Below, piece after piece: positions 6,198-14,023 of a stretch of DNA of 36,841 nt (its first letter is position 1; every line of letters starts with the position of its first letter). The stretch is from positions 1 through 36,841 of IMG/VR virus record IMGVR_UViG_3300037502_004173; one strand, given 5' to 3'. A program made the translations under genes and the position numbers. The notes under the pieces were generated by a model that ran no database searches, was not told where the DNA came from, and saw only the letters and a program-made list of their open reading frames with translations. The DNA comes from a virus.

Positions 6198-6925
6198 GCA
6201 GCTTTTACCAAAAATTACAGCAAGCGATGCCTGCGAACGTTGTGCCGTACACGGCTGAGCAGATGGCTCAAATCGCTAAGCAGGAAGTCGAAAAGCAAAG
6301 CCAAGTGGCGTTTCAAAACTACCAGCAGAGCAAGGTTCAGGATTTACTTGGCCGCAGCGGTGTTGGCAAGAAGCACCAAAAGTGTCGGTTCGCTAATTAC
6401 GTGACGGACAACCAAGGCCAGCGTCAGGCGTTCAGTGTTTCTCGCCGTTGGGTGTCGGAGTTCCTTGAGGGTGACTCGAAGAATTTTATCTTCTCCGGTT
6501 CGACTGGAACGGGCAAAAACCACTTGGCTTGCGCGATGGCGAACGCGCTGATGACTCGTAACAAGACGGTGTTGGTGATTACGGTAGCTGAGCTGATGAT
6601 GAAAATCCGCGATAAGTACAACCGCCAATCGAACGTGACGGAAGCTCAGTTTCTAAAATATTTGTCTCAGGTGGATCTGTTGGTGCTCGATGAGGTTGGG
6701 GTACAGCGCATGAATGACCACGAGGCGATCATGATTAACACCATCATCGACTCGCGTTACACCAACGAGAAGGCAACCGGCATTCTGACCAATCTGAAAT
6801 CTGATGAGCTGACTCAGGTTCTTGGCGCCCGAGTGATGGAGCGTTTGTTGGAGAGCTGCGAGTGGGTGAGCTTCACGTGGGAGAGTTTTCGCAAGCAGGT
6901 GAGGAACAGCAAGGAGGTAGCGTAA
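6194..6925 (+). CDS. DnaC-like helicase loader ATPase
   Basis: A 243-residue AAA+ protein with Walker A GSTGTGKN (102-109), followed by HLACAMANAL as is typical of DnaC, and Walker B LLVLDE (163-168). An N-terminal helical region (1-60) would bind the host DnaB helicase. It loads DnaB at the origin marked by the initiator encoded just upstream; the two genes overlap by four bases. Length matches E. coli DnaC (about 245). Confidence 0.9.
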   Translation: MSSFYQKLQQAMPANVVPYTAEQMAQIAKQEVEKQSQVAFQNYQQSKVQDLLGRSGVGKKHQKCRFANYVTDNQGQRQAFSVSRRWVSEFLEGDSKNFIFSGSTGTGKNHLACAMANALMTRNKTVLVITVAELMMKIRDKYNRQSNVTEAQFLKYLSQVDLLVLDEVGVQRMNDHEAIMINTIIDSRYTNEKATGILTNLKSDELTQVLGARVMERLLESCEWVSFTWESFRKQVRNSKEVA

Positions 6926-7507
6926 ATGCGACCAGAAACGTTATTGGCTAAATTCGATTTAAAAGGCATAAATTACGAACCGCAAAAAGGCGGTAAAGGC
7001 TTATTTTCTCTGGAAGACCAACTCGGCATGGTGGGGATAACCTGGAAGGAATCTCCAGTCGGTTTTCTGGTTTTGTTTGTGGAGTTACTGGACAACGCGC
7101 AATCTCGAAGAGCACTGGAAAAGGCAGTTCTTGCGGAATTGTATACGCTGACCGATGACTGGCGCGGCCAGAAAAGCGAAGCCGCGTTCGCAGCCATTGT
7201 GCGCGCAGCTGTGGAAGAGGCGATCACTCCACAAGGCCGTATTTGCTCTTGCTGTGGCGGCAGCGGTAAGTACCGAGCACCAAACCGCCACTACCGTAAA
7301 TGCATGCATTGCAACGATGGCCGAGTAGCGTGGGATTTAGAAAGCCGCTTCGCCGCAATGTGCTCCGGCCGCTTCGTTTGCACCTTCTCCGTATTCAAAC
7401 GCCAATACCACCCAGTTCTCGATGGCCTAGCAGATTGGCTAGCCGCAAAACGTAACGCCGCAATGCTGGCACTGATGGAAAGGATAGAGAAGGAGAGGGT
7501 GGCGTAG
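6926..7507 (+). CDS. Late antiterminator, Q-like (phage_antitermQ family)
   Basis: The 193-residue protein has a zinc-finger-like Cys pattern in the middle (CSCC at 107-110, then CMHC at 126-129, with GGSGKY between), as in the Q family of phage 82-type lambdoid phages, and a basic C-terminal region (CTFSVFKRQYHP...). Q proteins load onto RNA polymerase at the late promoter and let it ignore terminators. It is the last gene of the rightward early operon, starting immediately after the helicase loader. A second, broken copy of its 3' end lies at 11952-12065. Confidence 0.75.
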   Translation: MRPETLLAKFDLKGINYEPQKGGKGLFSLEDQLGMVGITWKESPVGFLVLFVELLDNAQSRRALEKAVLAELYTLTDDWRGQKSEAAFAAIVRAAVEEAITPQGRICSCCGGSGKYRAPNRHYRKCMHCNDGRVAWDLESRFAAMCSGRFVCTFSVFKRQYHPVLDGLADWLAAKRNAAMLALMERIEKERVA

Positions 7508-7684
7508 TTGGAAGAGGCCTGTCAGTGATTGACTTACGGTGTAGCGAGGGCTGGCAGGTTTGTTTTCATTAACCTATTGATTATAAATTGAAATGACATA
7601 AGAAAGATTGCATCATAGTGGGATAAACGGCTTTCGCTGAGTTAAGCGTTAGCACTAGAATAAAAGTTATTGTCGGAGAGAATA
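7508..7684. other. Spacer after Q, left boundary of the cargo locus
   Basis: No gene seen. A loose hairpin pairs CCTGTCA (near 7523) with TGGCAGG (near 7551) across about 28 bases, followed by a T-rich stretch, and may be a weak terminator after Q. Further on, GAGTTAAGCGTTAGC (7639-7653) resembles the cassette-junction end (GCGTTA) of Vibrio integron attC sites; together with the attC-like sequence at 8307-8366 it would bracket the next gene as a former cassette. Confidence 0.4.
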
Positions 7685-8257
7685 TTGGAAACGTTGTTGT
7701 ATATAGGTATTGGTTTGGCTGCGCTCTTTGGGGCAGGCTATATCGCATGGCTATCAGTTTCTTTACTAGAAGCAGTATTAACCATTGTTGCGGATCGTTC
7801 TAACTTAAAACACTTCAAGTCTGACTTTGAAAATGCTGTAGTCCATAATCAACCTGATTGGGAAGGAATGAGAAGAATCGCTCAAACTAGAAACTTAAAG
7901 GCCCATCAAATATATTGGACTCTTGAAGATTATGCTCGAGATATTAAAACTGGTCAAAATGACAATCTATCTGATCATCTAGATTTAATAGAAAGCTATA
8001 TTTCATCATATAAGCACGATGAACCTTTCCAATCTCTACCAAGTGACATGAGACTGCACCTTGTACGTGTCCGAGATAAACTTGGTGGTACTGAATTACT
8101 AGATCCGCTCACGAACCAAATTAAAGATTTGTTAGCGATCCATTCTAAAGAAAATAAAAAATCAAAATTTTATACTGTTGCTGGCTTTGTCACGGGATTG
8201 ATAGGTATAGCCTTGGCAATATTTTTCTATTTTGTACCACTGAACTCTATCACTTAA
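7685..8257 (+). CDS. Two-TM membrane protein, cargo gene of unknown function
   Basis: I start at TTG giving METLLYIGIG because GGAG sits 6 bases upstream; a TTG at 7670 is the alternative. The roughly 190-residue protein has an N-terminal hydrophobic region (about 5-35), a polar helical middle of about 120 residues, and a C-terminal transmembrane segment (VAGFVTGLIGIALAIFFYFV). I recognise no family. It lies in the accessory locus after Q and is bordered by integron-cassette-like sequences, suggesting acquisition from a Vibrio integron. A role in superinfection exclusion or defence is only a guess. Confidence 0.65.
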   Translation: METLLYIGIGLAALFGAGYIAWLSVSLLEAVLTIVADRSNLKHFKSDFENAVVHNQPDWEGMRRIAQTRNLKAHQIYWTLEDYARDIKTGQNDNLSDHLDLIESYISSYKHDEPFQSLPSDMRLHLVRVRDKLGGTELLDPLTNQIKDLLAIHSKENKKSKFYTVAGFVTGLIGIALAIFFYFVPLNSIT

Positions 8258-8306
8258 GATACCTCTTCTAGTGTTCAGCATGAGCAAGTTATAGACAAAT
8301 AGTGTA

Positions 8307-8366
8307 AACAAACTGTTTAGGTGGATTACTGTGGTTTCGATAATGCGTTGTCCACGCCTTAACAGG
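8307..8366 (+). repeat. Degenerate integron attC-like remnant
   Basis: The left part (AACAAACTGTTTAGGTGGAT) resembles the conserved beginning of Vibrio attC repeats (ACAAA-GCGTTTAAGAGGGATT, as I remember it). The right part, GTGGTTTCG, GCGTTG and CGCCTTAACAGG, resembles their conserved end. The centre is short and the terminal GTTRRRY is degenerate, so it is probably not functional. It lies 50 bases after the stop of the membrane-protein gene, where a cassette's attC would be. Confidence 0.4.
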
Positions 8367-8393
8367 TAGTAATCTTATTTTGGAGAGGAGTTT

Positions 8394-8864
8394 ATGTCCG
8401 ATGTGACAGTCGCAGTGGTTACTGCGGTTGCTACAGTTGTAGCTGGAGCAATTGGCGCGTTTTGGTCATATAAAGTTAGCAACAAAAGCATTCTGATTAA
8501 GACAGTAACAGAAGAGCGAGCTAAGTGGCGAAATGACTTGAGGGATGTGTTTGGAGAGTTTTCTAAACTGACATACGAGCAAGTAAACAATTCAAATGCT
8601 AGTAATAAACCAAGAATATATGAACTGAAATCAAACATAGTGCTGCGAGTTAACTATAAGAGAAAGCACAAATTGGATAGCGATATAGTGAGGCTAAGTG
8701 AGATCATTGTAGCTAGCTTAGACAATGGTTCTTCGAAAGAGTTAGTGTTGAGAGATTTAAATCTCCTAGAGGAAAAACTCCAGCAATTAATTAAGCAAGA
8801 ATGGGACAAGTCCAAAGAAGAGGCTGTTACTGGTAAGATTGAACGGAATAAAAACATCACATGA
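8394..8864 (+). CDS. Single-TM membrane protein, cargo gene of unknown function
   Basis: A 156-residue protein with a strong ribosome binding site (GGAGAGGAG). Residues about 4-27 (VAVVTAVATVVAGAIGAFWS) form one transmembrane helix; the rest is a charged, mostly helical cytoplasmic domain starting with KTVTEERAKWRNDLRDVFGE. This N-anchored 'TEERAKWRNDLR' layout recurs in small uncharacterised bacterial proteins, but I know no function. It is read in the same direction as Q and ends just before repeat A. Confidence 0.65.
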   Translation: MSDVTVAVVTAVATVVAGAIGAFWSYKVSNKSILIKTVTEERAKWRNDLRDVFGEFSKLTYEQVNNSNASNKPRIYELKSNIVLRVNYKRKHKLDSDIVRLSEIIVASLDNGSSKELVLRDLNLLEEKLQQLIKQEWDKSKEEAVTGKIERNKNIT

Positions 8865-8907
8865 CAAAGTACTCATGACTGGTTGGCAACATGTACTTGG
8901 GTTTGAT

Positions 8908-9039
8908 GTTGTTCGAGCCTCTTCGCATAACTTTGTAGGGGATCTACATAGTTGAGGTTTAGACGGCTATGTTTTGGTCAGAACAACAATGACATCCTTC
9001 CTTTGCTGCTGGAACTATAAAACGCCCCCAGGGGCGTTT
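8908..9039. repeat. Cargo-locus direct repeat A, copy 1
   Basis: This stretch aligns with 12087-12217 almost base for base, e.g. GTTGTTCGA, TCGCATAACTTTG, CTACATAGTTGAG, CGGCTATGTTTTGGTCAGAA and CCTTCCTTTGCTGCTG in the same order. It ends in a terminator and adjoins the 3' end of the TOPRIM gene. Confidence 0.9.
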
Positions 9040-9040
9040 A
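9019..9040. terminator. Bidirectional terminator ending repeat A copy 1
   Basis: AAACGCCCC and GGGGCGTTT form a 9-bp stem with a 2-base loop (CA), flanked by A/T runs. It ends the minus-strand TOPRIM/ATPase operon and faces the rightward transcript from Q. Confidence 0.85.
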
Positions 9041-9048
9041 ATTGAGTA

Positions 9049-10182
9049 CTAATTTGATCTTGGCTTGGATAAGTTTGGACTACAGCTCCAATTTAAGACG
9101 GATTCACCAATAAACTCCCATTGCTCGGATATATAAGGTGTTAGACTCCCACGGATGCGTCTAAGGTTTGCTCTAGTTAGTTTTTCGATTGACTGCTCTA
9201 GAATTTTGCTACCAAATCCGTTTATTTCAATGCAAGTATTACAGTTTGTCTCATTGCCCGTATTAGTACAGCTTTTTACTGTTCTACATGGCTTATGGTT
9301 AAACAAATGCTGTTCTTTAAATATTCTTTCCCAAAATTTAATTTTTCTTCCCTTATCTAGTATCCATGCTTCTTTTAAAGATAATCCATTCTTGTGATCA
9401 AAATATTGTCTAAACTTATATTCTGTTTTTTCATCTATTCTTATTACGTTGTCAAAATCGTCAATTTTAGAATTATCAATTACATCAATTAGAATAGACT
9501 CTGGTATGATGGATTCAGCTTCGTGGAAGTCAAGAATAATAGATTCCTGATTTTGATAAAATCCTCGTTCTTTGTGTGCCTTAAACTTAGAAGAGGTACT
9601 ACCTTCAGAACTTTCTGGGTGCTTTTTATCATTGTCAACTATACATATACCAAATTTATTATTTTTCATCATATCAATGTATTTCTTATGTGTTCTAGAA
9701 CCTCCCCCCTCCAAATACTGTATATGTGATTTTACTGAGTTACCAAAATTGGCTCTAGCATAAGCACTAGTAATAATATCGAAAAACTCACAATCAGTTT
9801 CATCTTCTCCAAGAAGTATTGCTCCTTGATGAAAGCTTTCTAATTTTGCAACTTTGTAAGAACAAACGATATTTAATTTTTTATCATCTTGATGAATTAA
9901 AAAGTTGTTTTCATCTTCATTACTGAAGTCAAGTGTAAAAGTATATTTAAATGAGTTTTTAAATTGATTCAACTCGCTTTTATATTCTCGAAGGTCTTCT
10001 GCATACTTTTCATATCGTTGGCCATAAAAACCAGCTTCTACAATATCATCACATATAGACTTTTTGCTTTTAATAATATGAATTCGTTGCCCGTGACATT
10101 CTAGTACTTTTTGAAGACATTCTTGCTTTACCAAGTCGCCTCGGTAGTCTCGCGGATTACAGTTTTTTAAAATTACAAACAT
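9049..10182 (-). CDS. TOPRIM-domain protein of a two-gene defence-type module
   Basis: The 377-residue protein carries a TOPRIM-like core: the Glu motif at 126-130 (LLGEDETDCEFF), a glycine motif at 158-161 (YLEGGGSRT) and the acidic DxD at D183/D185 (CIVDNDKKHP), with EAESIIP at 221-227 where OLD-family TOPRIM nucleases have a conserved Glu pair. An N-terminal segment of about 115 residues and a C-terminal part with a Cys cluster (C299, C305, C314, C317) that may bind zinc are extra. It starts 3 bases after the ATPase stop, so the two form an operon. ATPase-then-TOPRIM order is known from PARIS (AriA/AriB), and related pairs occur in AbiL; the exact type is unclear. The effector is probably a nuclease. 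The gene is visibly AT-rich compared with the phage core. Confidence 0.7.
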   Translation of the reverse strand: MFVILKNCNPRDYRGDLVKQECLQKVLECHGQRIHIIKSKKSICDDIVEAGFYGQRYEKYAEDLREYKSELNQFKNSFKYTFTLDFSNEDENNFLIHQDDKKLNIVCSYKVAKLESFHQGAILLGEDETDCEFFDIITSAYARANFGNSVKSHIQYLEGGGSRTHKKYIDMMKNNKFGICIVDNDKKHPESSEGSTSSKFKAHKERGFYQNQESIILDFHEAESIIPESILIDVIDNSKIDDFDNVIRIDEKTEYKFRQYFDHKNGLSLKEAWILDKGRKIKFWERIFKEQHLFNHKPCRTVKSCTNTGNETNCNTCIEINGFGSKILEQSIEKLTRANLRRIRGSLTPYISEQWEFIGESVLNWSCSPNLSKPRSN

Positions 10183-10185
10183 ACT

Positions 10186-11754
10186 TTACCTACCAGAGAA
10201 GAAACCAATAGGCCAGTTGTTTAGATCACCTTCTTCATCGAATGATGCAGTTTCAATATTAGTAATGCCGTCTTTTTTATTAAAGATAACAATGTTTACT
10301 AACTCAGGGCATTGATGTTCTTCGATATAATCACCGAGAGCATCAATCATTGTTTTACTGTGTGTTTCAAAAATAATTTTTGGACGCTTATATTTTGATT
10401 TGGAGTTAGCTGCATGTACTACGGAAATAAATACTTTTGCAAGAAGAGCCTGTAGTTCTGGGTGTAAATGTAATTCAGGTTGCTCGATGACAAATATCGG
10501 AGCGTACTCCAATTTACGTCTCCTATTCAAGGGCCCGTTATTTTCTAACCACAGGGACGTAATTATTGGTAATATTTGTGAAAACCCAAAACCCATATCA
10601 CTAATGTTGTGAACTTCATCGTCTATTTTGATTTTTATTTCGTAGTGTAGAGAGTTCGTTTCAGGTAGTAAGATCATAAATCCAAAGTTTTCCTGTGACC
10701 AACGTTGGAATCTTCTCATTTGTGTGTAATGGAAACTTTGTAGCAACATTGCTAAGTTTGAACCAGTATGATCCAGTTCTTCAACCCTGAGATCTTGAAA
10801 TCGATAGAATCTTTCTGCACTAGCTCTCAGTGGGGCAATGTAAGTTATACTAGCTGAATACTTTTCTAATTGTTCATTGATATTTTCAATTAACTTTGTT
10901 AGATAACAAGCTAGTAATTTAGAGTATATGATTTCACATATATTTTCATTTGGCTCCTCTTGTATTAAAAATAATTTAAATAGATTTTTTAAAGTATCTT
11001 TCTTACTGGTGATATTTAGGTTTGAAACTAGGTAAATTTCACTTTCTATCTGATCTTCTTCAAGTAAGTTATGACTAGCGTAAGGTTTTATTAATTCAAT
11101 TACATCTAATATGTAGTTTCGAAAAATAACATCTGATTCTTCATACGCATCATTAAGAGCGAGCCATTGTTCTTCGATTTCATCATCTGTTTCATCTAAC
11201 TCTGGAATTCCATGGTCTAAAGATAAAATAAGTGGAAGTAATCCCTTGGCTGGTGAATATTGTCGAAGTGATTCAGAGCTTTCGACCTTTTCATTGTTAA
11301 GGTATACAGTGCAGTTTTTATCAAATAAAATATAAACTTCATTTCCTTCAATTTTTATTTTTATCGAGCTCGCTACGGTTCTTTTACCTTTTTCTTTTAC
11401 ACCCAGCTCTAGTTCAATATCTGATGACCTTTGAAAAAGAGGCCTTATTATTCCTTGTTTATTATAAGACTTGTATTGAAGTTCAAATTTATAGTCGAGA
11501 AAAATTTCTTCACACTCGGACTTGTTGTTTTTAGCTTCTAGAAACGCCCCGTAATCTACATATTGGCCGTACCAAAGGATAGGCCCACTGGTTTTGGACT
11601 CAAAAGATTGCCTGAGCAGGGGTAATGTTCTTAAGAGGCTACTTTTACCACAACTGTTCTTACCTACAAAAACAGTGATTGGTTTAAGGTCTACGTAGGG
11701 TTGCTCTGACGAATGCGAAAAGCTTCTTAGGTTTCGTGCTCTAATCTTGTCCAT
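10186..11754 (-). CDS. OLD-like AAA/ABC ATPase (DUF3696-type C-terminus)
   Basis: The 522-residue protein has Walker A GKNSCGKS (31-38), an ABC-like signature region (GFGFSQ, 388-393), Walker B IFVIEQPELHLHP (420-432) and a switch histidine in FETHS (H465). The EQPE variant and the ending NWPIGFF are what I associate with the DUF3696 class of AAA ATPases. About 300 residues between the Walker motifs form a charged coiled-coil-like insertion. In two-gene defence systems such an ATPase senses infection and holds or triggers the TOPRIM partner, encoded here immediately downstream. Its 5' side abuts repeat B, leaving about 100 bp for the promoter; TACAAT is a candidate -10. Confidence 0.8.
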   Translation of the reverse strand: MDKIRARNLRSFSHSSEQPYVDLKPITVFVGKNSCGKSSLLRTLPLLRQSFESKTSGPILWYGQYVDYGAFLEAKNNKSECEEIFLDYKFELQYKSYNKQGIIRPLFQRSSDIELELGVKEKGKRTVASSIKIKIEGNEVYILFDKNCTVYLNNEKVESSESLRQYSPAKGLLPLILSLDHGIPELDETDDEIEEQWLALNDAYEESDVIFRNYILDVIELIKPYASHNLLEEDQIESEIYLVSNLNITSKKDTLKNLFKLFLIQEEPNENICEIIYSKLLACYLTKLIENINEQLEKYSASITYIAPLRASAERFYRFQDLRVEELDHTGSNLAMLLQSFHYTQMRRFQRWSQENFGFMILLPETNSLHYEIKIKIDDEVHNISDMGFGFSQILPIITSLWLENNGPLNRRRKLEYAPIFVIEQPELHLHPELQALLAKVFISVVHAANSKSKYKRPKIIFETHSKTMIDALGDYIEEHQCPELVNIVIFNKKDGITNIETASFDEEGDLNNWPIGFFSGR

Positions 11755-11874
11755 AACGATTCTTCGGTTGAATTTAACTTTTCAATTGTAGGGAATTATC
11801 TGAAAAATAAGAAGTTAGTAGCGCCTAAGCGGTGCCAAAGTATGCTATTGATCTGGTTTTATATGAACTTTGAG

Positions 11875-11949
11875 GATGAGTGTTGACAATCACTCCTACA
11901 TGGAACTCTTTTTTCAGTATGAAAAGGCTCGCGAACGCGGCGGGGTTTT
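11875..11949. repeat. Cargo-locus direct repeat B, copy 1 (decayed)
   Basis: It matches 14024-14097: GAGTGTTGACA, then TCACTCCTACATGG, ACTCTTT and a GC-rich hairpin ending GGCGGGGTTTT in the same order. The terminator stem is damaged (GCTCGCG...) and the T-run is cut short (TTTTGCG), so this copy looks inactive compared with copy 2. Confidence 0.8.
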
Positions 11950-11951
11950 GC

Positions 11952-12065
11952 GTTTTCACTTTCTCCGTTTTCAAACGCCAGTACCATCCCAGTCGCGATG
12001 GTTTGGCTGATTAGTTGGCCGATAAAAGCAATATCGCGATTTTGGCGCTGGCAGAAAGAGTTTAG
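11952..12065 (+). pseudogene. Remnant of the 3' end of a second Q antiterminator gene
   Basis: Read on the plus strand, codons from 11952 give VFTFSVFKRQYHPSRDGLAD, then a TAG at 12012-12014 in place of the Trp codon of the intact gene, then LADKSNIAILALAERV and a stop. The intact Q C-terminus reads FVCTFSVFKRQYHPVLDGLA followed by DWLAAKRNAAMLALMERI. Only about the last 38 codons remain. The remnant begins abruptly at the end of repeat B copy 1, so its upstream part was lost at a recombination joint. Confidence 0.85.
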
Positions 12066-12086
12066 AAAGGGGGGCTTAAGTGTGTA

Positions 12087-12217
12087 GTTGTTCGAACTGC
12101 ATCGCATAACTTTGGTAGAAGCCTACATAGTTGAGCTTTCAACGGCTATGTTTTGGTCAGAACAATAATGACTCCCTTCCTTTGCTGCTGAAACTAAAAA
12201 CGCCCCTCGGGGCGTTT
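12087..12217. repeat. Cargo-locus direct repeat A, copy 2
   Basis: Second copy of the 8908-9039 sequence, 21 bases after the Q remnant. Here the order Q-end, repeat A is uninterrupted, which shows the ancestral layout; in copy 1 two membrane-protein genes separate Q from repeat A. Confidence 0.9.
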
Positions 12218-12220
12218 TTT
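12196..12220. terminator. Bidirectional terminator ending repeat A copy 2
   Basis: AAACGCCCC/GGGGCGTTTT with a TC loop and T-runs on both strands. It lies directly after the KwaB stop on the minus strand. Confidence 0.85.
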
Positions 12221-12226
12221 GGCACA

Positions 12227-13246
12227 TTAGCTTGCTGGGCTTACAATGCTGCCACTGTCGGTAGCATAGTACTTTTTAGTAGTCATGCCTTGCTTGTAGT
12301 AATCGTTAAGGAGCTTAAGGAAGTTTCGACCTTGCTTCTCATCTTCAATTACTATTTTACCATCTTCATTAATTGTGAACTCTTCACCTTGAAACATTTT
12401 TAGTACATCGTTCATTGATAGAACTTCATTTTTGTCTAAGGTGGTGTGATTACCTTTCTCAGCGATATGGGCAAGCGTTTTTCTGAGAGATGGTTTGTGT
12501 AATATCGCTTGTTCTAAAATATCTAAACCTTCAACCAGGTCAAACTCTTTAATGGTATTTAGTGTTTTTTGGGCTGCCTCGGTGAACTCTGCCTCAAGCC
12601 CAACAATTGCTTCAAAGCTTTTCTTATGGAAAACATAGAACTTTTCATTGATATATATACAGTCGATTTTATCATCGAAATTTACGACGCTTCCATCAAA
12701 CGTTTTTAACTCACCACCTGTTTTGTCGAACATGGCTGAAATACGTTGCAATACGTCTTGTGGCTCATTAGTTGTCACTTTTCCCTTACTGATTTTTCTA
12801 AAGGAATAAGTTAATTCAGTTCCTTGCTGTACTTTAATGCAATAAGCCCAAAGGTCATCTTGTATATCTGTAAGTGCTTTGAGTTCTGGGATTTTATCAG
12901 ACTTAATATTTTCATTGATAACCTTTGCAAATGAAATGGCATTGTTCATTGCGTAAGCATAGATTTTATTATCTATATCGTCATCAATAACAGTGTAGTT
13001 TTTCATTTCAATATCATCTTTTGATGCGTGAGAAATGATCTGGTTGGAAAGAGTTTGCTTAAAAAATGTAGCTATATCTGGTGCTATTGGTGCTTTTACA
13101 AGTTTGAAGTCATGTTTATCAGTCACTTTTGCACTTCTGCTCATGCCTGTCTTTAAGTGCCTTGTTACAAAATACAGTGAGACCTTAGCTTTTTTATCAC
13201 TTTGTAGCTCTTCAGCGTATTCCAGCAACTCTTCCAGTTTTAACAT
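12227..13246 (-). CDS. kwaB: Kiwa defence protein KwaB (DUF4868)
   Basis: This 339-residue soluble protein follows a four-TM protein by a TAATG overlap. Length, gene order and sequence style (N-terminal KVSLYFVTRHLK; middle segment KIDCIYINEKFYVFHKKSFEAI; C-terminal DUF4868-like helical region) match KwaB. In the Kiwa system KwaA is a membrane-embedded sensor and KwaB is the cytoplasmic, DNA-binding effector that blocks late infection steps. The assignment comes from recalled family features, not a search. It is oriented against the late operon and ends at the repeat A terminator. Confidence 0.82.
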   Translation of the reverse strand: MLKLEELLEYAEELQSDKKAKVSLYFVTRHLKTGMSRSAKVTDKHDFKLVKAPIAPDIATFFKQTLSNQIISHASKDDIEMKNYTVIDDDIDNKIYAYAMNNAISFAKVINENIKSDKIPELKALTDIQDDLWAYCIKVQQGTELTYSFRKISKGKVTTNEPQDVLQRISAMFDKTGGELKTFDGSVVNFDDKIDCIYINEKFYVFHKKSFEAIVGLEAEFTEAAQKTLNTIKEFDLVEGLDILEQAILHKPSLRKTLAHIAEKGNHTTLDKNEVLSMNDVLKMFQGEEFTINEDGKIVIEDEKQGRNFLKLLNDYYKQGMTTKKYYATDSGSIVSPAS

Positions 13247-13863
13247 TATTTATCCTCGTGTGATTCAGCGTAAAATAGTTTAGGCCCTACATCTTCTATA
13301 TCTAAATAGTCATCTTCTTCTAAATATTTTGATTTAGTTAAAATCATTCCAGTCCGTTTCTTTTTGCTCTCTATATCTAAATATGTAACTTGATATAGTG
13401 TATATTTGATACTAATAGTGGGATTAATAAGTATCATGCTGGAATTTGTATAGATTAATGCTGTTACCAATAATAAAACAGCAATTGGAATAATATTTGT
13501 TAAGGTCGATAGGTCTTGAAATACGAAAGGAATTATATAGGTAAATAAATAACTAATAGATTCACTGTTTTTGTTTTCTATGTCTACTATTTTTACTGTA
13601 CGTCCGCTAGTTCGGCATCTTCGTTTGACATTTTTAAGAAATATTATTAGTCCGAAGATTCCAAATAAAGAAATGAGTATTAAAATTGTAACGGCACCAA
13701 AATATTTGGCGAATATACTTAATGACTCGTAGCTTATTCCATTCCAGTTTAAATAGTTTCTATATGTGTATATTTGAACAAAGCACATAATAAAAAATAG
13801 AGGAAGATATGACACAAGGAAGAGTGATATACGAGCTCCTAAATGTAACTTGTTTACTCTCAT
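13246..13863 (-). CDS. kwaA: Kiwa defence protein KwaA, four-TM membrane protein
   Basis: The 205-residue protein has hydrophobic segments at about 12-34, 53-77, 103-118 and 122-145, and a polar C-terminal tail. Length, topology and position directly upstream of kwaB agree with KwaA, the membrane component that senses phage attachment or injection. There is a usable ribosome binding site (AGAGG) before the ATG. It is AT-rich like kwaB. I saw no convincing -35/-10 pair in the 160 bases upstream. Confidence 0.8.
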   Translation of the reverse strand: MRVNKLHLGARISLFLVSYLPLFFIMCFVQIYTYRNYLNWNGISYESLSIFAKYFGAVTILILISLFGIFGLIIFLKNVKRRCRTSGRTVKIVDIENKNSESISYLFTYIIPFVFQDLSTLTNIIPIAVLLLVTALIYTNSSMILINPTISIKYTLYQVTYLDIESKKKRTGMILTKSKYLEEDDYLDIEDVGPKLFYAESHEDK

Positions 13864-14023
13864 GATTAGCCTCTACTTATGACAACTGACATTCTAGTAC
13901 ATATGATGTTGTAACGCATCGACTTTTATGTCGTCATCAATCACATAACCTATGTTAAATATAGCAGGATACTGTTTGTTTATACAGTCTTCTTGGGCGT
14001 AATTTATATTCCCACATCTAGTG

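Noticed and set aside
11859-12107. Minus-strand ORF of 82 codons
   Set aside because: It is the shadow of the Q remnant and repeat B on the other strand.
12131-12403. Plus-strand ORF of 90 codons
   Set aside because: It runs through repeat A2 and its terminator and then antisense to kwaB; no ribosome binding site.
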